Source of the DNA: an uncultured Prevotellaceae bacterium
Lineage (GTDB): Bacteria; Bacteroidota; Bacteroidia; Bacteroidales; Muribaculaceae
Length of the DNA stretch: 64,000 bases
Direction: 5' to 3'
Assembly (NCBI GenBank): GCA_900318345.1
Contig: ONKD01000011.1
Span: 1-64,000, forward strand
Shown: positions 26,176-35,057 of the stretch, piece by piece
Layout: every line of letters begins with the position of its first letter
How positions within the stretch are numbered: the stretch's first letter is position 1
Made by a program: the position numbers and the translations under genes
The notes under the pieces: generated by a model
Databases searched by the model: none
Seen by the model: the letters and a program-made list of their open reading frames with translations, nothing else
Told to the model about the DNA's origin: nothing

Positions 26176-26985
26176 ATGGCGATTATTGAGGTCACATCAC
26201 TGGAACAAGAAGGGGTTGAGGTTTACGGGACCTTGACCGAGGCGCAGCTGCGCAACCGCCTGGAGCCTGACAAGGGCATCTTCATTGCCGAGAGCCCCAA
26301 GGTCATCAACGTCGCACTTGACGCGGGCTACGAGCCGTTGTCGCTACTGTGTGAGCGGCGACACATCACCGGCGATGCCGCTGGCATCATCGAGCGCTGC
26401 GGCGACATCCCCGTCTATACCGGCGAGCGCGACCTGCTTGCCTCGCTCACGGGCTACACGCTCACGCGTGGTGTGTTGTGCGCCATGCGCCGCCCCACCC
26501 CACCCAACGTTGAGGAGGTTTGCCGTGATGCCCATCGCATCGTGGTCATCGATGCCGTGACCGACACGACCAACATCGGCGCCATCTTCCGCTCGGCAGC
26601 TGCCCTGGGCATTGATGCCGTGCTGTTGACACCCACGGCCTGTGACCCGTTGAACCGCCGTGCCGTGCGCGTCTCGATGGGCTCGGTGTTCCTCGTACCC
26701 TGGACATGGATTGAGGGCGAGGTGACCCCATCGCTCAACGCGCTGGGATTCCAGACCGCCGCCATGGCACTGAGCGACGACTCCATCACGCTCGACGATC
26801 CCATCCTCAAACAGATACCTCGCCTAGCGCTCATCATGGGCACCGAAGGCGACGGCCTTGCCCACAACGTCATCACCGCAGCCAACCACGTCGTGCGCAT
26901 CCCCATGCAGCATGGCGTTGATTCGCTCAACGTTGCCGCTGCCGCCGCGGTCGCCTTTTGGGAACTGCGCAAAACCAAAGATTAA
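26176..26985 (+). CDS. SpoU/TrmH-family RNA 2'-O-methyltransferase
   Basis: This 269-residue protein is a SPOUT-fold RNA methyltransferase. An N-terminal substrate-binding domain (residues 1-100, with LTEAQLRNRLEPDKGIFIAESPKVI) precedes the catalytic knot. The three motifs are visible: TDTTNIGAIFRSAAALG, ALIMGTEGDGL, and IPMQHGVDSLNVAAAAAVAFWEL. The target nucleotide, in rRNA or tRNA, cannot be assigned from sequence. Its 5' part has a degraded duplicate at 24369. Confidence 0.9.
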   Translation: MAIIEVTSLEQEGVEVYGTLTEAQLRNRLEPDKGIFIAESPKVINVALDAGYEPLSLLCERRHITGDAAGIIERCGDIPVYTGERDLLASLTGYTLTRGVLCAMRRPTPPNVEEVCRDAHRIVVIDAVTDTTNIGAIFRSAAALGIDAVLLTPTACDPLNRRAVRVSMGSVFLVPWTWIEGEVTPSLNALGFQTAAMALSDDSITLDDPILKQIPRLALIMGTEGDGLAHNVITAANHVVRIPMQHGVDSLNVAAAAAVAFWELRKTKD

Positions 26986-27010
26986 CAACAACTTATAACC
27001 ATATTGAACA

Positions 27011-27898
27011 ATGAAAACACCTAGAATTAGAGTCAGAATGCCCCGTAGTGCACGCAATTGGGCCTATGGGTCAACATGGAGAGAATTGCTCTTGACCATC
27101 GTCGGTACAACCATCTCGATCGTGCTCACCTTCGGCACCGCCGGCCTACTCGACCGCTGCCAGCGCATCGAGGACCGCAAGATGTCGGCCATGATGGTGA
27201 TGAGCAATATTGAGAAATTCTCAAGAACTGCCGAAGAAATGTCACAAAAGATTGCAAGATGTGACTCCATCGGAGCCTGGATGCTTTCGCTGCCAAAGGA
27301 CTCGCTTGACCTCATTCCGCCCGAAGAAGTGCAGAACCTTCTCCTCGAGGTGATGACCCTCGTTGATCCGTTGACTCACGACAAAACGGCCGAGAACATC
27401 TTTAGCAACAGCATTGAGACTTGGAAAAATATGGGTAATTTCCAGTTTATTGATAATGTGGGCAAGTGCTTCTCAGAGATGAATGCAAATGAGGCCAACT
27501 GGAACCAATGGGTCAATGAATATGAAGCCACCATCAGTGATGTGGTTTCCCAAATGAAACCAGGAGAGCACTCATTCACCAAACTGCTCAATGACAACAG
27601 TTTCAGGCAAAAGTTAGTGGACTTCCACGTGCGCAAGGCTTGGCTAGAATATGTTGCAGCCAATATACGCTATCTCAACACGAAGAACATGAAACTCATC
27701 GGCATAAACGAGGACGAGGTCATGGCCTTTACCGATGAACGTTCACGCGATATTCTAATCAGCAAGGAAAAACCCAAGCAAGCCGATTTCAGAACCGACA
27801 CAATCAGTTTCGATAGCCTGACCACGCTGCGTCCCGTCATCCAGCACTTTGACAGCATCATGCAGGGCAAGATACCCGCCAAAAAGCGCAAAAAATAA
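27011..27898 (+). CDS. Membrane-anchored protein of unknown function
   Basis: The family was not recognised. The 295-residue product starts with a basic segment (PRIRVRMPRSARNWAYG), then one membrane helix (about 26-47, LLLTIVGTTISIVLTFGTAGLL). The remainder is mostly helical and extracytoplasmic, ending in Lys-rich KIPAKKRKK. The topology resembles DUF6090-type proteins of Bacteroidota, but I see no firm family match. It lies 25 bp after the SpoU gene. Confidence 0.7.
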   Translation: MKTPRIRVRMPRSARNWAYGSTWRELLLTIVGTTISIVLTFGTAGLLDRCQRIEDRKMSAMMVMSNIEKFSRTAEEMSQKIARCDSIGAWMLSLPKDSLDLIPPEEVQNLLLEVMTLVDPLTHDKTAENIFSNSIETWKNMGNFQFIDNVGKCFSEMNANEANWNQWVNEYEATISDVVSQMKPGEHSFTKLLNDNSFRQKLVDFHVRKAWLEYVAANIRYLNTKNMKLIGINEDEVMAFTDERSRDILISKEKPKQADFRTDTISFDSLTTLRPVIQHFDSIMQGKIPAKKRKK

Positions 27899-27960
27899 CG
27901 CCAGTCCAATAAGGATATCTTCTGATTTTTTCAGCGAGTTATCTCCTATATAACATTGTA

Positions 27961-27982
27961 GAGACGCAAAATATTGCGTCTC
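27961..27982. repeat. REP-like hairpin
   Basis: GAGACGCAA (27961-27969) and TTGCGTCTC (27974-27982) are perfect inverted arms around AATA. This GAGACGCAA palindrome is a common dispersed element in Bacteroidota and Cyanobacteria. Confidence 0.75.
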
Positions 27983-28024
27983 GCAAACGACGATTACAAA
28001 ATACTTATCGGCTATTGAACACGA

Positions 28025-28187
28025 GAGGCTGTGTCATAATTGCAATGTCGCTACATATATCGGCCTACGGCCGAAAAATTTAAACAAATTATTTAATAAA
28101 TTAAATAAAAATTTTAATTATTATAATTTTAATACAAAATTTGTCTTAATTTCCCGCCCGCAGGGCGGTTAATAATGACACACCCTC
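28025..28187. mobile_element. MITE-like element, copy 1
   Basis: A 163-bp element is bounded by GAGGCTGTGTCATAAT and the inverted copy ATAATGACACACCCTC. It has an AT-rich core and two internal hairpins (CGGCCTACGGCCG and CCGCCCGCAGGGCGG). Copy 2 lies at 42233-42394 in the same orientation. It encodes no protein, so a transposase elsewhere would have to move it. Confidence 0.75.
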
Positions 28188-28255
28188 TACAGTTCTAATA
28201 CATTGATTATAGATTATTTCTCTTTCACCAAACTTACAGAAAAGCTGTCTTGAAG

Positions 28256-29650
28256 TCACACCATGAGGGCGGTAAAGAGGTTGATTAGCCAGCCACTGAT
28301 GGCCATGTAGATGGTAATGCCCACGATATCGTTAGTCACGGTGACAAAGGGGCCCGTAGCGATGGCAGGGTCAATCTTCATTTTCTCCAACACCAGCGGC
28401 ACTATCGTGCCAAACAACGAGGCGAACATGACCACCAGGAACAATGAGGTTGTCACGGCAGCGGCGGCGATGTTAGACTTAACCGGGTTGTCGTCGACGG
28501 GGAAGAAACGGGTATAAAGGAAGATGAGCAGTCCCATGACCAGCGCATTGATGATCGCTGTGCTGAACTCCTTGAACAAGTGCTTGCTCACATGCTTGAT
28601 GTCAAGGCTGCCATTGGCAAGACCCTGCACGACGATAGCGCTCGACTGGGTGCCCACGTTACCGCCAGTACCACCAATCAAGGGAATGAACAAGGCCAGA
28701 CCCGGCAGGATGCGCAACAGGTCGGCATCGCCCTCGCCTCCGCCCAGGATCAAGGCGTTAATGATACCACCCACCAGTCCAATGAGCAGCCACGGCAATC
28801 GCGCCCTCACCTGACGGAAGACGTTGTCGTCGGTCTCGAGGTCGCCCGAGATACCCGACGCCAACTGGTAGTCACGCTCTCCCTGCTCGCGCACACGGTC
28901 GATGATGTCATCGATGGTGATGCGGCCCACCAGGCGACCGATGCTGTCCACAACAGGCATCGCCACAAGGTCATATTTCTCGAAGTCAAGGGCCACGTCC
29001 TCGATGTCGGTATCGGTGCGCACGCTGATGGGGTCGGGCTCCATGACGTGCTTGATCTTGGATGCCGAGGGGTTGGTGATCGTGGTCTTCAAGGGGAAGA
29101 TACCCCTCAAGCGGTTATCGTCGTCGACGACGTAGATGTTGTAGATCTCGTCCAGGTCCTCGGCCTGCTGGCGCATCGCCTTGATGCAGTCGGGCATCGA
29201 CATGTTCTCGTTAACAACAATCATCTCGGTGGACATGTAACCACCGGCGGTGTCCTCGTCATATTGCAACAGGTCAACGATGTCGCCCGCTTGCTCCACG
29301 TCATCAATGTGCTTGATGACGTCCTCGCGGTCCTCCTCGTCAAGTTCCTGGATCACGTCAACAGCGTCGTTGGCGTCCATCTGCTCCAGCTGCTTGGCGA
29401 TTTCCTCGTTGGGCATCAGTTCCATGAGGTCGTGGCGCTGGTCCTCGTCAAGTTCAATCATCACGTCGGCGGCGGTCTCGTCGTCGAGCAGCATCATGAT
29501 GAACAGGGCCTCCTCGTCATCGAGGTCACCCACGAGCTCAGCGATATCGGCGGGGTGCAAATCCTGGATTTGCTCCCTCACCTTATCCTCTTCTTTGTTG
29601 TCGATGAGTTGATTCAGGGACAACAGATAATCTTCGGTAAACTCTTTCAT
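28256..29650 (-). CDS. mgtE: Magnesium transporter MgtE
   Basis: MgtE is a homodimeric magnesium channel gated by cytoplasmic Mg2+. The 464-residue protein has the acidic N domain of about 130 residues (many LDEDQRHDLMELMPNEE-type repeats), two CBS domains (about 140-260), a plug helix, and five C-terminal membrane helices with GGTGGNVGTQSSAIVVQGLA near 335. The acidic cytoplasmic domains are the Mg2+ sensor. It overlaps the rsmA stop by 3 bp, so the two are translationally coupled. Confidence 0.95.
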   Translation of the reverse strand: MKEFTEDYLLSLNQLIDNKEEDKVREQIQDLHPADIAELVGDLDDEEALFIMMLLDDETAADVMIELDEDQRHDLMELMPNEEIAKQLEQMDANDAVDVIQELDEEDREDVIKHIDDVEQAGDIVDLLQYDEDTAGGYMSTEMIVVNENMSMPDCIKAMRQQAEDLDEIYNIYVVDDDNRLRGIFPLKTTITNPSASKIKHVMEPDPISVRTDTDIEDVALDFEKYDLVAMPVVDSIGRLVGRITIDDIIDRVREQGERDYQLASGISGDLETDDNVFRQVRARLPWLLIGLVGGIINALILGGGEGDADLLRILPGLALFIPLIGGTGGNVGTQSSAIVVQGLANGSLDIKHVSKHLFKEFSTAIINALVMGLLIFLYTRFFPVDDNPVKSNIAAAAVTTSLFLVVMFASLFGTIVPLVLEKMKIDPAIATGPFVTVTNDIVGITIYMAISGWLINLFTALMV

Positions 29651-30450
29651 TGTTTTTCAAGTGTAGATGGTTGATTGAGAGATGTGGCAAGCCGCGTGAG
29701 ATCGATAAAATCCTCCACGCTCAGTGTCTCGGGACGTTGTCGGAACACATCGCGCTCCATCACCGCGGCATTGGCAGCGAAAATCGGCTTCAGTGAGCTG
29801 CGCAACATCTTGCGCCGCTGCCCGAACGAGGCCTTGACAATGCGCTTGAACATGCGTTCATCAACACCCAGGTCGGTCACGCTGTTGCGGGTGAGTTTCA
29901 CCACGCCGCTCTTGACTTTTGGGGGAGGGTTGAAGACATGCTCATCAACGGTGAACAGGTAATCGATATCATACCATGCCTGCAACAACACCGACAAGAT
30001 GCCATAGGTCTTGCTTCCAGGGGGCTCGGCAATGCGTTGAGCCACCTCGCGCTGCAGCATGCCGCTGCAACACAACACCTGGTCGCGATAGTCAAGCACC
30101 TTGAAGAAAATCTGTGTCGAAATGTTATAGGGATAATTGCCAATGACGCAGAAGGGGCGGTCGCCGTACAGCCGCTTGAGGTCCATCTTCAGGAAGTCCT
30201 CACCGATGATGCGGCCATGCAGCTGCGGATAAGCGGCCTCAAGATAGTCCACGCTCTCGCTATCAAGTTCCACGACAGTCAAGTCAAGGCCCATCTCGAG
30301 CAGAAACTGGGTGAGCACTCCCATGCCAGGTCCCACTTCGAGCACCGGCAAGTGCTTGAAGTCGTCCAGGGTGTGGGCGATGCGCTCAGCAATCGACAAA
30401 TCGGTCAAGAAATGCTGGCCCAATGACTTTTTTGCTCTAACTTTCCGCAT
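29647..30450 (-). CDS. rsmA: 16S rRNA dimethyladenosine transferase RsmA (KsgA)
   Basis: RsmA dimethylates two adjacent adenosines in helix 45 of 16S rRNA during late 30S assembly. I chose the start MRKVRAKKSLGQHFL (30450), which gives 267 residues and the classic N-terminus; an in-frame ATG at 30549 would add 33 residues covering the promoter. SAM-binding motif I is LEVGPGMGVLT, and the catalytic IGNYPYNISTQI motif (N-x-P-Y) is present. It is followed by mgtE with a 4-bp ATGA overlap. Confidence 0.95.
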   Translation of the reverse strand: MRKVRAKKSLGQHFLTDLSIAERIAHTLDDFKHLPVLEVGPGMGVLTQFLLEMGLDLTVVELDSESVDYLEAAYPQLHGRIIGEDFLKMDLKRLYGDRPFCVIGNYPYNISTQIFFKVLDYRDQVLCCSGMLQREVAQRIAEPPGSKTYGILSVLLQAWYDIDYLFTVDEHVFNPPPKVKSGVVKLTRNSVTDLGVDERMFKRIVKASFGQRRKMLRSSLKPIFAANAAVMERDVFRQRPETLSVEDFIDLTRLATSLNQPSTLEKQ

Positions 30451-30467
30451 TATTCTACATTTTATGT

Positions 30468-30475
30468 TACCTTTG
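30468..30475 (+). promoter_or_regulatory. Probable -7 box for the gene at 30576
   Basis: TACCTTTG matches the consensus. It lies just upstream of the rsmA start on the other strand, making a compact divergent region. Confidence 0.5.
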
Positions 30476-30504
30476 CACGCTCCAATCAAATCATTTGCAA
30501 TGTG

Positions 30505-30512
30505 CAAAGATA
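30505..30512 (-). promoter_or_regulatory. Probable -7 box for rsmA-mgtE
   Basis: The minus strand reads TATCTTTG, 55 bp before the chosen rsmA start. The -33 box is weak. Confidence 0.5.
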
Positions 30513-30575
30513 ACCATTTTTTGGCGTTCAGCGGCACAGGGGGCTTCATTTTAACTTAACATTAAACGAAAAAAC

Positions 30576-31628
30576 GTGAAAAAGGCCATTTCCTACCTGA
30601 TAAAGTACGGCATACCTCTCGCCATCGGCGTGGGGCTGATGTATTTCCTGTACAAGAATGTGGATGTTAACTCCATGATGGAAACACTCAAGACCGATGT
30701 CAATTACTGGTGGTTTATCCCCATTGCCATCGTGAGCCTCTTGAGCCATGTGTTCAGAGCACTGAGGTGGCGCCTGCAGCTCAATGCCATCGACGTGAAA
30801 CCATCGTTCAGCGCTGTTCTGAACAGCATCTTCGGCACCTATGCCGTTAACCTGGCATTCCCTCGATTGGGCGAGGTGTGGCGCTGCGGCTACATCGCCA
30901 ATCGCCAGAAGGCTTCGGTCACTCAGGTCATGGGCTCGATGGTTGCCGACCGACTGACCGACACGGTCACCGTGCTGGCTCTGACTTTTGTCACCTTCCT
31001 GCTCGCCCAGGGGGCCTTCGGCAAGTTCTTTGACGCTTATCCGCAGATGAAAGAGAACTTCATAAACATCGCCAGCGATGCGAGGATTTGGTTCGGCACC
31101 ACGATTCTCATCATTGCCCTGGGATGGCTGCTGGTGATGAAGACCGAGAACAAGATCATCAAGAAAATCCAGCTCATGGCCCGCAACCTGTGGGACGGTT
31201 TCGCCGCCATCACCCGCATGGAGGGCAAGTGGTGGTTCCTGCTGCTCACCGTCCTCATCTGGGGCTGCTACTTCCTGCAGCTCTACCTGGCCACCAAGGC
31301 CTTCACCTTCACCAACGGGTTGAGCGTGCTGGCCGTGCTGGTCATGTTTGTGCTCAGCAGCATCGGCATGGGTGTGCCCACCAATGGCGGACTCGGTGCC
31401 TGGCACGTCGCCATCATCTTTGGACTCTCGCTCTATGGCGTGGGAGTTTTTGCCACCAACAACTTTGACCCGCGCGCTTCGGCATTCGCCATGCTCGTGT
31501 GGGGATTCCAGACGCTGCTACTCATCGTGCTGGGCATCTATGCGTTCACCAGCATGGCAATCGACCGCCGCCGCATCGAGACCGGCAAAACCATCGTCGA
31601 TACCACCAACGATGCCATCAAACTGTAA
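30576..31628 (+). CDS. Lysylphosphatidylglycerol synthase TM-region (UPF0104) family protein
   Basis: This 350-residue polytopic membrane protein belongs to the LPG_synthase_TM/UPF0104 family, related to the flippase part of MprF. About eight membrane helices are visible, with the family motifs YAVNLAFPRLGEVWRCGYIAN near residue 90 and GVPTNGGLGAWHVAIIFGL near 270. It has no synthase domain. It probably moves or alters membrane lipids, or works with a glycosyltransferase; the substrate is unknown. Confidence 0.88.
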   Translation: MKKAISYLIKYGIPLAIGVGLMYFLYKNVDVNSMMETLKTDVNYWWFIPIAIVSLLSHVFRALRWRLQLNAIDVKPSFSAVLNSIFGTYAVNLAFPRLGEVWRCGYIANRQKASVTQVMGSMVADRLTDTVTVLALTFVTFLLAQGAFGKFFDAYPQMKENFINIASDARIWFGTTILIIALGWLLVMKTENKIIKKIQLMARNLWDGFAAITRMEGKWWFLLLTVLIWGCYFLQLYLATKAFTFTNGLSVLAVLVMFVLSSIGMGVPTNGGLGAWHVAIIFGLSLYGVGVFATNNFDPRASAFAMLVWGFQTLLLIVLGIYAFTSMAIDRRRIETGKTIVDTTNDAIKL

Positions 31629-31629
31629 T

Positions 31630-31650
31630 CACTAGCGACTAAAGACTAAG
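31630..31650 (+). repeat. GACTAGN heptamer array before the gene at 31654
   Basis: CACTAGC, GACTAAA and GACTAAG follow at a 7-bp step, beginning 2 bp after the upstream TAA stop and ending 3 bp before the next ATG. The whole 25-bp gap is array. Confidence 0.75.
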
Positions 31651-31653
31651 AAT

Positions 31654-32181
31654 ATGGACGATAATTTCAACGACTACTTCACCGACGATGCCCCCGAGGA
31701 GCAGCCTCAAGTGCATCAGGAGACCGAGCAGGAACGCGAGGAACGCGAGATCAAGGAGGCCACTATCGAGCGTCGCGGCAACTCTATCAAGATGTTGCTC
31801 ATGCTCATCATCGCCGCAATGGCTCTGTTCCTAGGTTGGTGGATATGGCAATACTATTTCCATCCTTACCGTGTGAGCCAGGAAAAAGGCTGGATCATGA
31901 AAGTGAGCAACGAGGGCACGGTGTTCAAGACCGTTGAGGGTGAGATGATCAGCGAGGGATACATCGAGGACACCATTGCTGCGCTGCACAGCGACTTCCT
32001 GTTCAGCATCCCGTCAGACAGCCTTGCTCGCGAGGCCATGCGCTGGGCAGGCAATGGCAAGCGCGTGATCCTCTCCTACGAGGAGTATAAGGGCACCGTG
32101 ATGTGGCGCGGCAACTCCCGTCACGTCGTGACCAACATCGAGCCCGACAGCGACCTCGTTAAGCAGAATCCCTACAAGTGA
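31654..32181 (+). CDS. Single-pass membrane protein of unknown function
   Basis: The family is not recognised with confidence. The 175-residue protein has an acidic N-terminus (MDDNFNDYFTDDAPEEQ), then Glu/Arg-rich helix, one membrane span (about 48-69, MLLMLIIAAMALFLGWWIW), and an extracytoplasmic domain of about 100 residues with YEEYKGTVMWRGNSRHVV. Similar proteins are found in Bacteroidales next to envelope genes. It is co-directional with the flippase-like gene and is followed by a terminator. Confidence 0.75.
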   Translation: MDDNFNDYFTDDAPEEQPQVHQETEQEREEREIKEATIERRGNSIKMLLMLIIAAMALFLGWWIWQYYFHPYRVSQEKGWIMKVSNEGTVFKTVEGEMISEGYIEDTIAALHSDFLFSIPSDSLAREAMRWAGNGKRVILSYEEYKGTVMWRGNSRHVVTNIEPDSDLVKQNPYK

Positions 32182-32220
32182 GGCTCACTGCACTCGCAGT
32201 CTAGAGTAAAGAGTTTAGAG

Positions 32221-32256
32221 GCATCCGCGTCCTTTTGCAGGGCGCGGATGCTTTCT
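32221..32256 (+). terminator. Intrinsic terminator after the gene at 31654
   Basis: GCATCCGCG (32221-32229) pairs with CGCGGATGC (32243-32251), followed by TTTCT. It is preceded by a weak heptamer run (GTCTAGA, GTAAAGA, GTTTAGA). Confidence 0.8.
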
Positions 32257-32347
32257 CAGTTTAATTGACTTCATTCAACGAAAGGAAAACGGAGCGTAGA
32301 TGTCCAAAGGGGGAGACTCTGCCAAAATGTCATATTTTAACATTAGT

Positions 32348-32381
32348 TTTGTGTCAGTTCCCGAAAATCATTGTACCTTTG
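32348..32381 (+). promoter_or_regulatory. Promoter of the acyltransferase-sigma54-lptE operon
   Basis: TTTG (32348-32351) and TACCTTTG (32374-32381), spaced 22 bp, slightly long but otherwise consensus. The start codon at 32405 is 23 bp downstream. Confidence 0.65.
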
Positions 32382-32404
32382 CACCCCGAATAATGAGAGA
32401 ACTA

Positions 32405-33304
32405 ATGGAAGAAAACAAGATAGAGCAAAACAAACCAGTGGAACAAACCGCTGAGCAACAGCAGCAACCCACGCCCATCAAGCCCGATATCCTGGACTAT
32501 GACGACATCCGCAAGATGGTGCCATTCTTTGACGGCAAGCCCAAGTTGGTCAAGTGGCTCTTCCACCTGTTCGACATGGACGACGCCAACTGGATTCATG
32601 GCCACAACTGCCACACGCCAGGCGTACCCTTCTGCACCGGTGTGCTTAAGGACCTGAACGCGACCATCACCTATGATAACGGTGAGGTGCTCGACAACCT
32701 GCCCGAGGGACCCTTCATCACGGTGACCAACCACCCCTTTGGCGCCGTTGATGGCGTGATGATGATACACATCATCGGCACCCATCGCCCCGACTACAAG
32801 TTCATGGTCAACATGATATTGAGCAAGATTGGCGGCATGATGCCCAACTTCATCACCGTCGATGCCCTGGCCAGCGACGACCCGGCCAAGCGCGCCGTGT
32901 CGATGCAGGGCATCAGCGAGACGATGAAGCACGTCAAGGCAGGCCACCCCATGGGATTCTTCCCCGCCGGCGCCGTGAGCAAATTGACGTGGAAATTGCG
33001 CGTCGAGGACCGCGAGTGGCAACCAGTCATCATGCGACTGATCCAGAAACTCAAGGTGCCCGTCATCCCCATTTACATCCACGGGCACAACAGCTGGATT
33101 TCGCTCGTGCTGGGTGCCATCAGTTGGAAACTGCGCACACTGAGGCTCCCCTCCGAGATGTTCCGCCGCAAGAGTTACGACTTCCGCGTGAGCGTGCATG
33201 ATCCCATCATGCCCGAGGAGTACGCACAATACAAAACGCCCGAGGAACTGGGCGTGTTCCTGAAGAACGAAACTTATAAAATGAAGAAATGGCAACAAAA
33301 ATAA
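32405..33304 (+). CDS. PlsC-like phospholipid or lipoamino-acid acyltransferase
   Basis: This protein of about 299 residues is a lysophospholipid-type acyltransferase of the hemolysin/OlsA-like branch. The active-site motif is NHPFGAVDG (H-x5-D), and the phosphate or donor-binding motif is GFFPAGAVSK. In Bacteroides, members of this branch (GlsA type) acylate glycine or ornithine lipids, so a lipoamino-acid role is as likely as phosphatidate synthesis. The promoter at 32374 rules out an ATG at 32300; starts at 32393 or 32405 (MEENKIEQ) remain. It overlaps the sigma-54 activator by 16 bp. Confidence 0.85.
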   Translation: MEENKIEQNKPVEQTAEQQQQPTPIKPDILDYDDIRKMVPFFDGKPKLVKWLFHLFDMDDANWIHGHNCHTPGVPFCTGVLKDLNATITYDNGEVLDNLPEGPFITVTNHPFGAVDGVMMIHIIGTHRPDYKFMVNMILSKIGGMMPNFITVDALASDDPAKRAVSMQGISETMKHVKAGHPMGFFPAGAVSKLTWKLRVEDREWQPVIMRLIQKLKVPVIPIYIHGHNSWISLVLGAISWKLRTLRLPSEMFRRKSYDFRVSVHDPIMPEEYAQYKTPEELGVFLKNETYKMKKWQQK

Positions 33305-34542
33305 CCGACCAAGAAATACGCGCACTCAAACTGCGCTTTGGCATCGTGGGTGAGTCGCCCGCGCTGATTGCCGCCATTCGCCGCGCTATGCTCGTGGCTC
33401 CCATCGACTTGAGCGTGCTCATCATCGGCGAGAGCGGCTCGGGTAAGGAATCCTTCCCCAAAATCATCCATGAGAGCAGCCCTCGCAAGCACAAGAAATA
33501 TATCGCCGTGAACTGCGGCGCCATCCCCGAGGGCACCATCGACAGTGAACTCTTTGGTCACGTGAAAGGCTCTTTCACGGGTGCCATCGCCGACCACAAG
33601 GGCTATTTTGAGGAAGCCGACGGCGGTGTCATTTTCCTGGATGAGGTGGCCGAGATGCCCCTGAGCACCCAGGCGCGCCTGCTGCGTGTGCTTGAAAACG
33701 GCGAGTACCTGCGTGTGGGCGACAGCACCGTGCGCAAGACCAACATCCGCGTGGTCGCCGCCACCAACAAGGACATGCTGCAAGCCGTCAAGGACGGCAA
33801 GTTCCGCGAGGACCTGTATTACCGCCTCTCGACAGTGCAAATCAACGTGCCACCGCTGCGCGACCGTGGCGATGACATCGTGCTGCTGGCCAGGTTGTTC
33901 CTGCGCAACTTCATCAACGAGAACCGCACCAGTGAGGTCACACTCACCGAGGACGCCCAACAGTTGCTCAAGTCGTATCACTGGCCCGGCAACGTACGCC
34001 AGCTCAAGAGTGTCATCGAGCAGGTCGCCTTGTTCGAGAGCGGCAACACGGTAGATGCTGCCACCCTCAGCCAGTACATGCCTAGCAACCGCAGCACGGC
34101 CCTGACGGTGCAATCGCAGCCAAACTATGACTATAACGCTGAGCGCGAGCAGCTGTTCACGCTCATCTTGTCGATGAGGGCCGAGATCGAGGCGCTCAAG
34201 AAACGCATGGACAGCGGCGCTCCCACCTCACATGTGTCATCGACTGTGCATGAGCTCAAGCGCGACACCAATCCATTGCTCGACATGGGCAACGACACTA
34301 ACATGGGCATGACCTCGCCTTACCACAACATGCAGCACTCGGCTCATGACCTGGGACACGTGGATGAGGTACCGCTCGACGTGGAGGGTGAGACCGTCAA
34401 GACCCTTGACGAGACCGAGCGCGAGACAATCGAGAGTGCCCTACGCCGCAACAACGGCCGCCGCAAGCTCACGGCCCAGGAGTTGAACATCTCGGAACGC
34501 ACCCTGTATCGCAAAATCAAGCAATACAACCTGGAACGATAG
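33289..34542 (+). CDS. Sigma-54-dependent transcriptional activator without receiver domain
   Basis: This 417-residue protein has a central AAA+ domain of the enhancer-binding type: Walker A GESGSGKE (47-54), the sigma-54 contact loop as GSFTGA (94-99), and Walker B GVIFLDEV (about 113-120). A Fis-type helix-turn-helix ends the protein (about 380-414, NNGRRKLTAQELNISERTLYRKIK). No N-terminal receiver or sensor domain is present, so activity may be set by abundance or by protein contacts. It is embedded between the acyltransferase and lptE. Confidence 0.92.
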   Translation: MATKITDQEIRALKLRFGIVGESPALIAAIRRAMLVAPIDLSVLIIGESGSGKESFPKIIHESSPRKHKKYIAVNCGAIPEGTIDSELFGHVKGSFTGAIADHKGYFEEADGGVIFLDEVAEMPLSTQARLLRVLENGEYLRVGDSTVRKTNIRVVAATNKDMLQAVKDGKFREDLYYRLSTVQINVPPLRDRGDDIVLLARLFLRNFINENRTSEVTLTEDAQQLLKSYHWPGNVRQLKSVIEQVALFESGNTVDAATLSQYMPSNRSTALTVQSQPNYDYNAEREQLFTLILSMRAEIEALKKRMDSGAPTSHVSSTVHELKRDTNPLLDMGNDTNMGMTSPYHNMQHSAHDLGHVDEVPLDVEGETVKTLDETERETIESALRRNNGRRKLTAQELNISERTLYRKIKQYNLER

Positions 34543-35057
34543 TGAAAAGGCTCATCATCATATTGGCTCTTGCAATTGCGGCCACCGCTTGGCAGGCATG
34601 TATTCCACATTACACGCTTAATGGCGCGTCTATCGACTACAACGTCTATAAGACGATCTCCTTTGGCGAGTTCCCCATTCGTGCGGCGCTGGTCTATCCA
34701 CCGTTGCAGTCGATGTTTGAGAACCGCATGACCGACATGATCGCCCAGCAGACCCGCTTGAGCGTCATCGACAGCAACAACGCCGACCTGCGCATGGAGG
34801 GCGAGATTACTAACTACCAGTTGTCGCCGCAGGCAGTGGGAGAAGATGCCTACGCGAGCCAAACGCGACTCACCATCACGGTCAAGGTCAAGTACATCAA
34901 CAACAAGAACCAGAATCTCTCCAAGGACTTGTCCTTCAGCGCCTACAGGGACTTCTCGAGCAGCGAGCTGCTGGTCGACGTGCAAGACGAGCTGTGTAAC
35001 CAAATCTGCAAGGACCTGGCCGACCTGATATTCAACGCCACCCTGGGCGATTGGTGA
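34542..35057 (+). CDS. lptE: LptE-family LPS-assembly lipoprotein
   Basis: LptE plugs the LptD barrel that inserts lipopolysaccharide into the outer membrane. This 171-residue protein starts with GTG, which shares a base with the upstream stop. Its lipoprotein signal ends at Cys20 (IAATAWQACIPHYTL). The Bacteroidota LptE pattern follows: SIDYNVYKTISFGEFPIRAALVYPPLQ, QQTRLSVIDSNNADLRMEGEI, and LTITVKVKYINNK. It is translationally coupled to the sigma-54 activator. Confidence 0.88.
   Translation: MKRLIIILALAIAATAWQACIPHYTLNGASIDYNVYKTISFGEFPIRAALVYPPLQSMFENRMTDMIAQQTRLSVIDSNNADLRMEGEITNYQLSPQAVGEDAYASQTRLTITVKVKYINNKNQNLSKDLSFSAYRDFSSSELLVDVQDELCNQICKDLADLIFNATLGDW

Larger units (their letters stand above)
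27899..28255. other. Convergent intergenic region with REP hairpin and MITE-like element
   Basis: No gene is seen between the convergent genes. The region holds a 22-bp REP-like hairpin (27961-27982), a MITE-like element (28025-28187), and short AT-rich spacers. Confidence 0.8.

Noticed and set aside
28580-29674. 364-codon open frame antisense to mgtE
   Set aside because: It mirrors the acidic, Asp/Glu-rich MgtE N domain. The His/Val/Gly-rich product is typical of such shadows.
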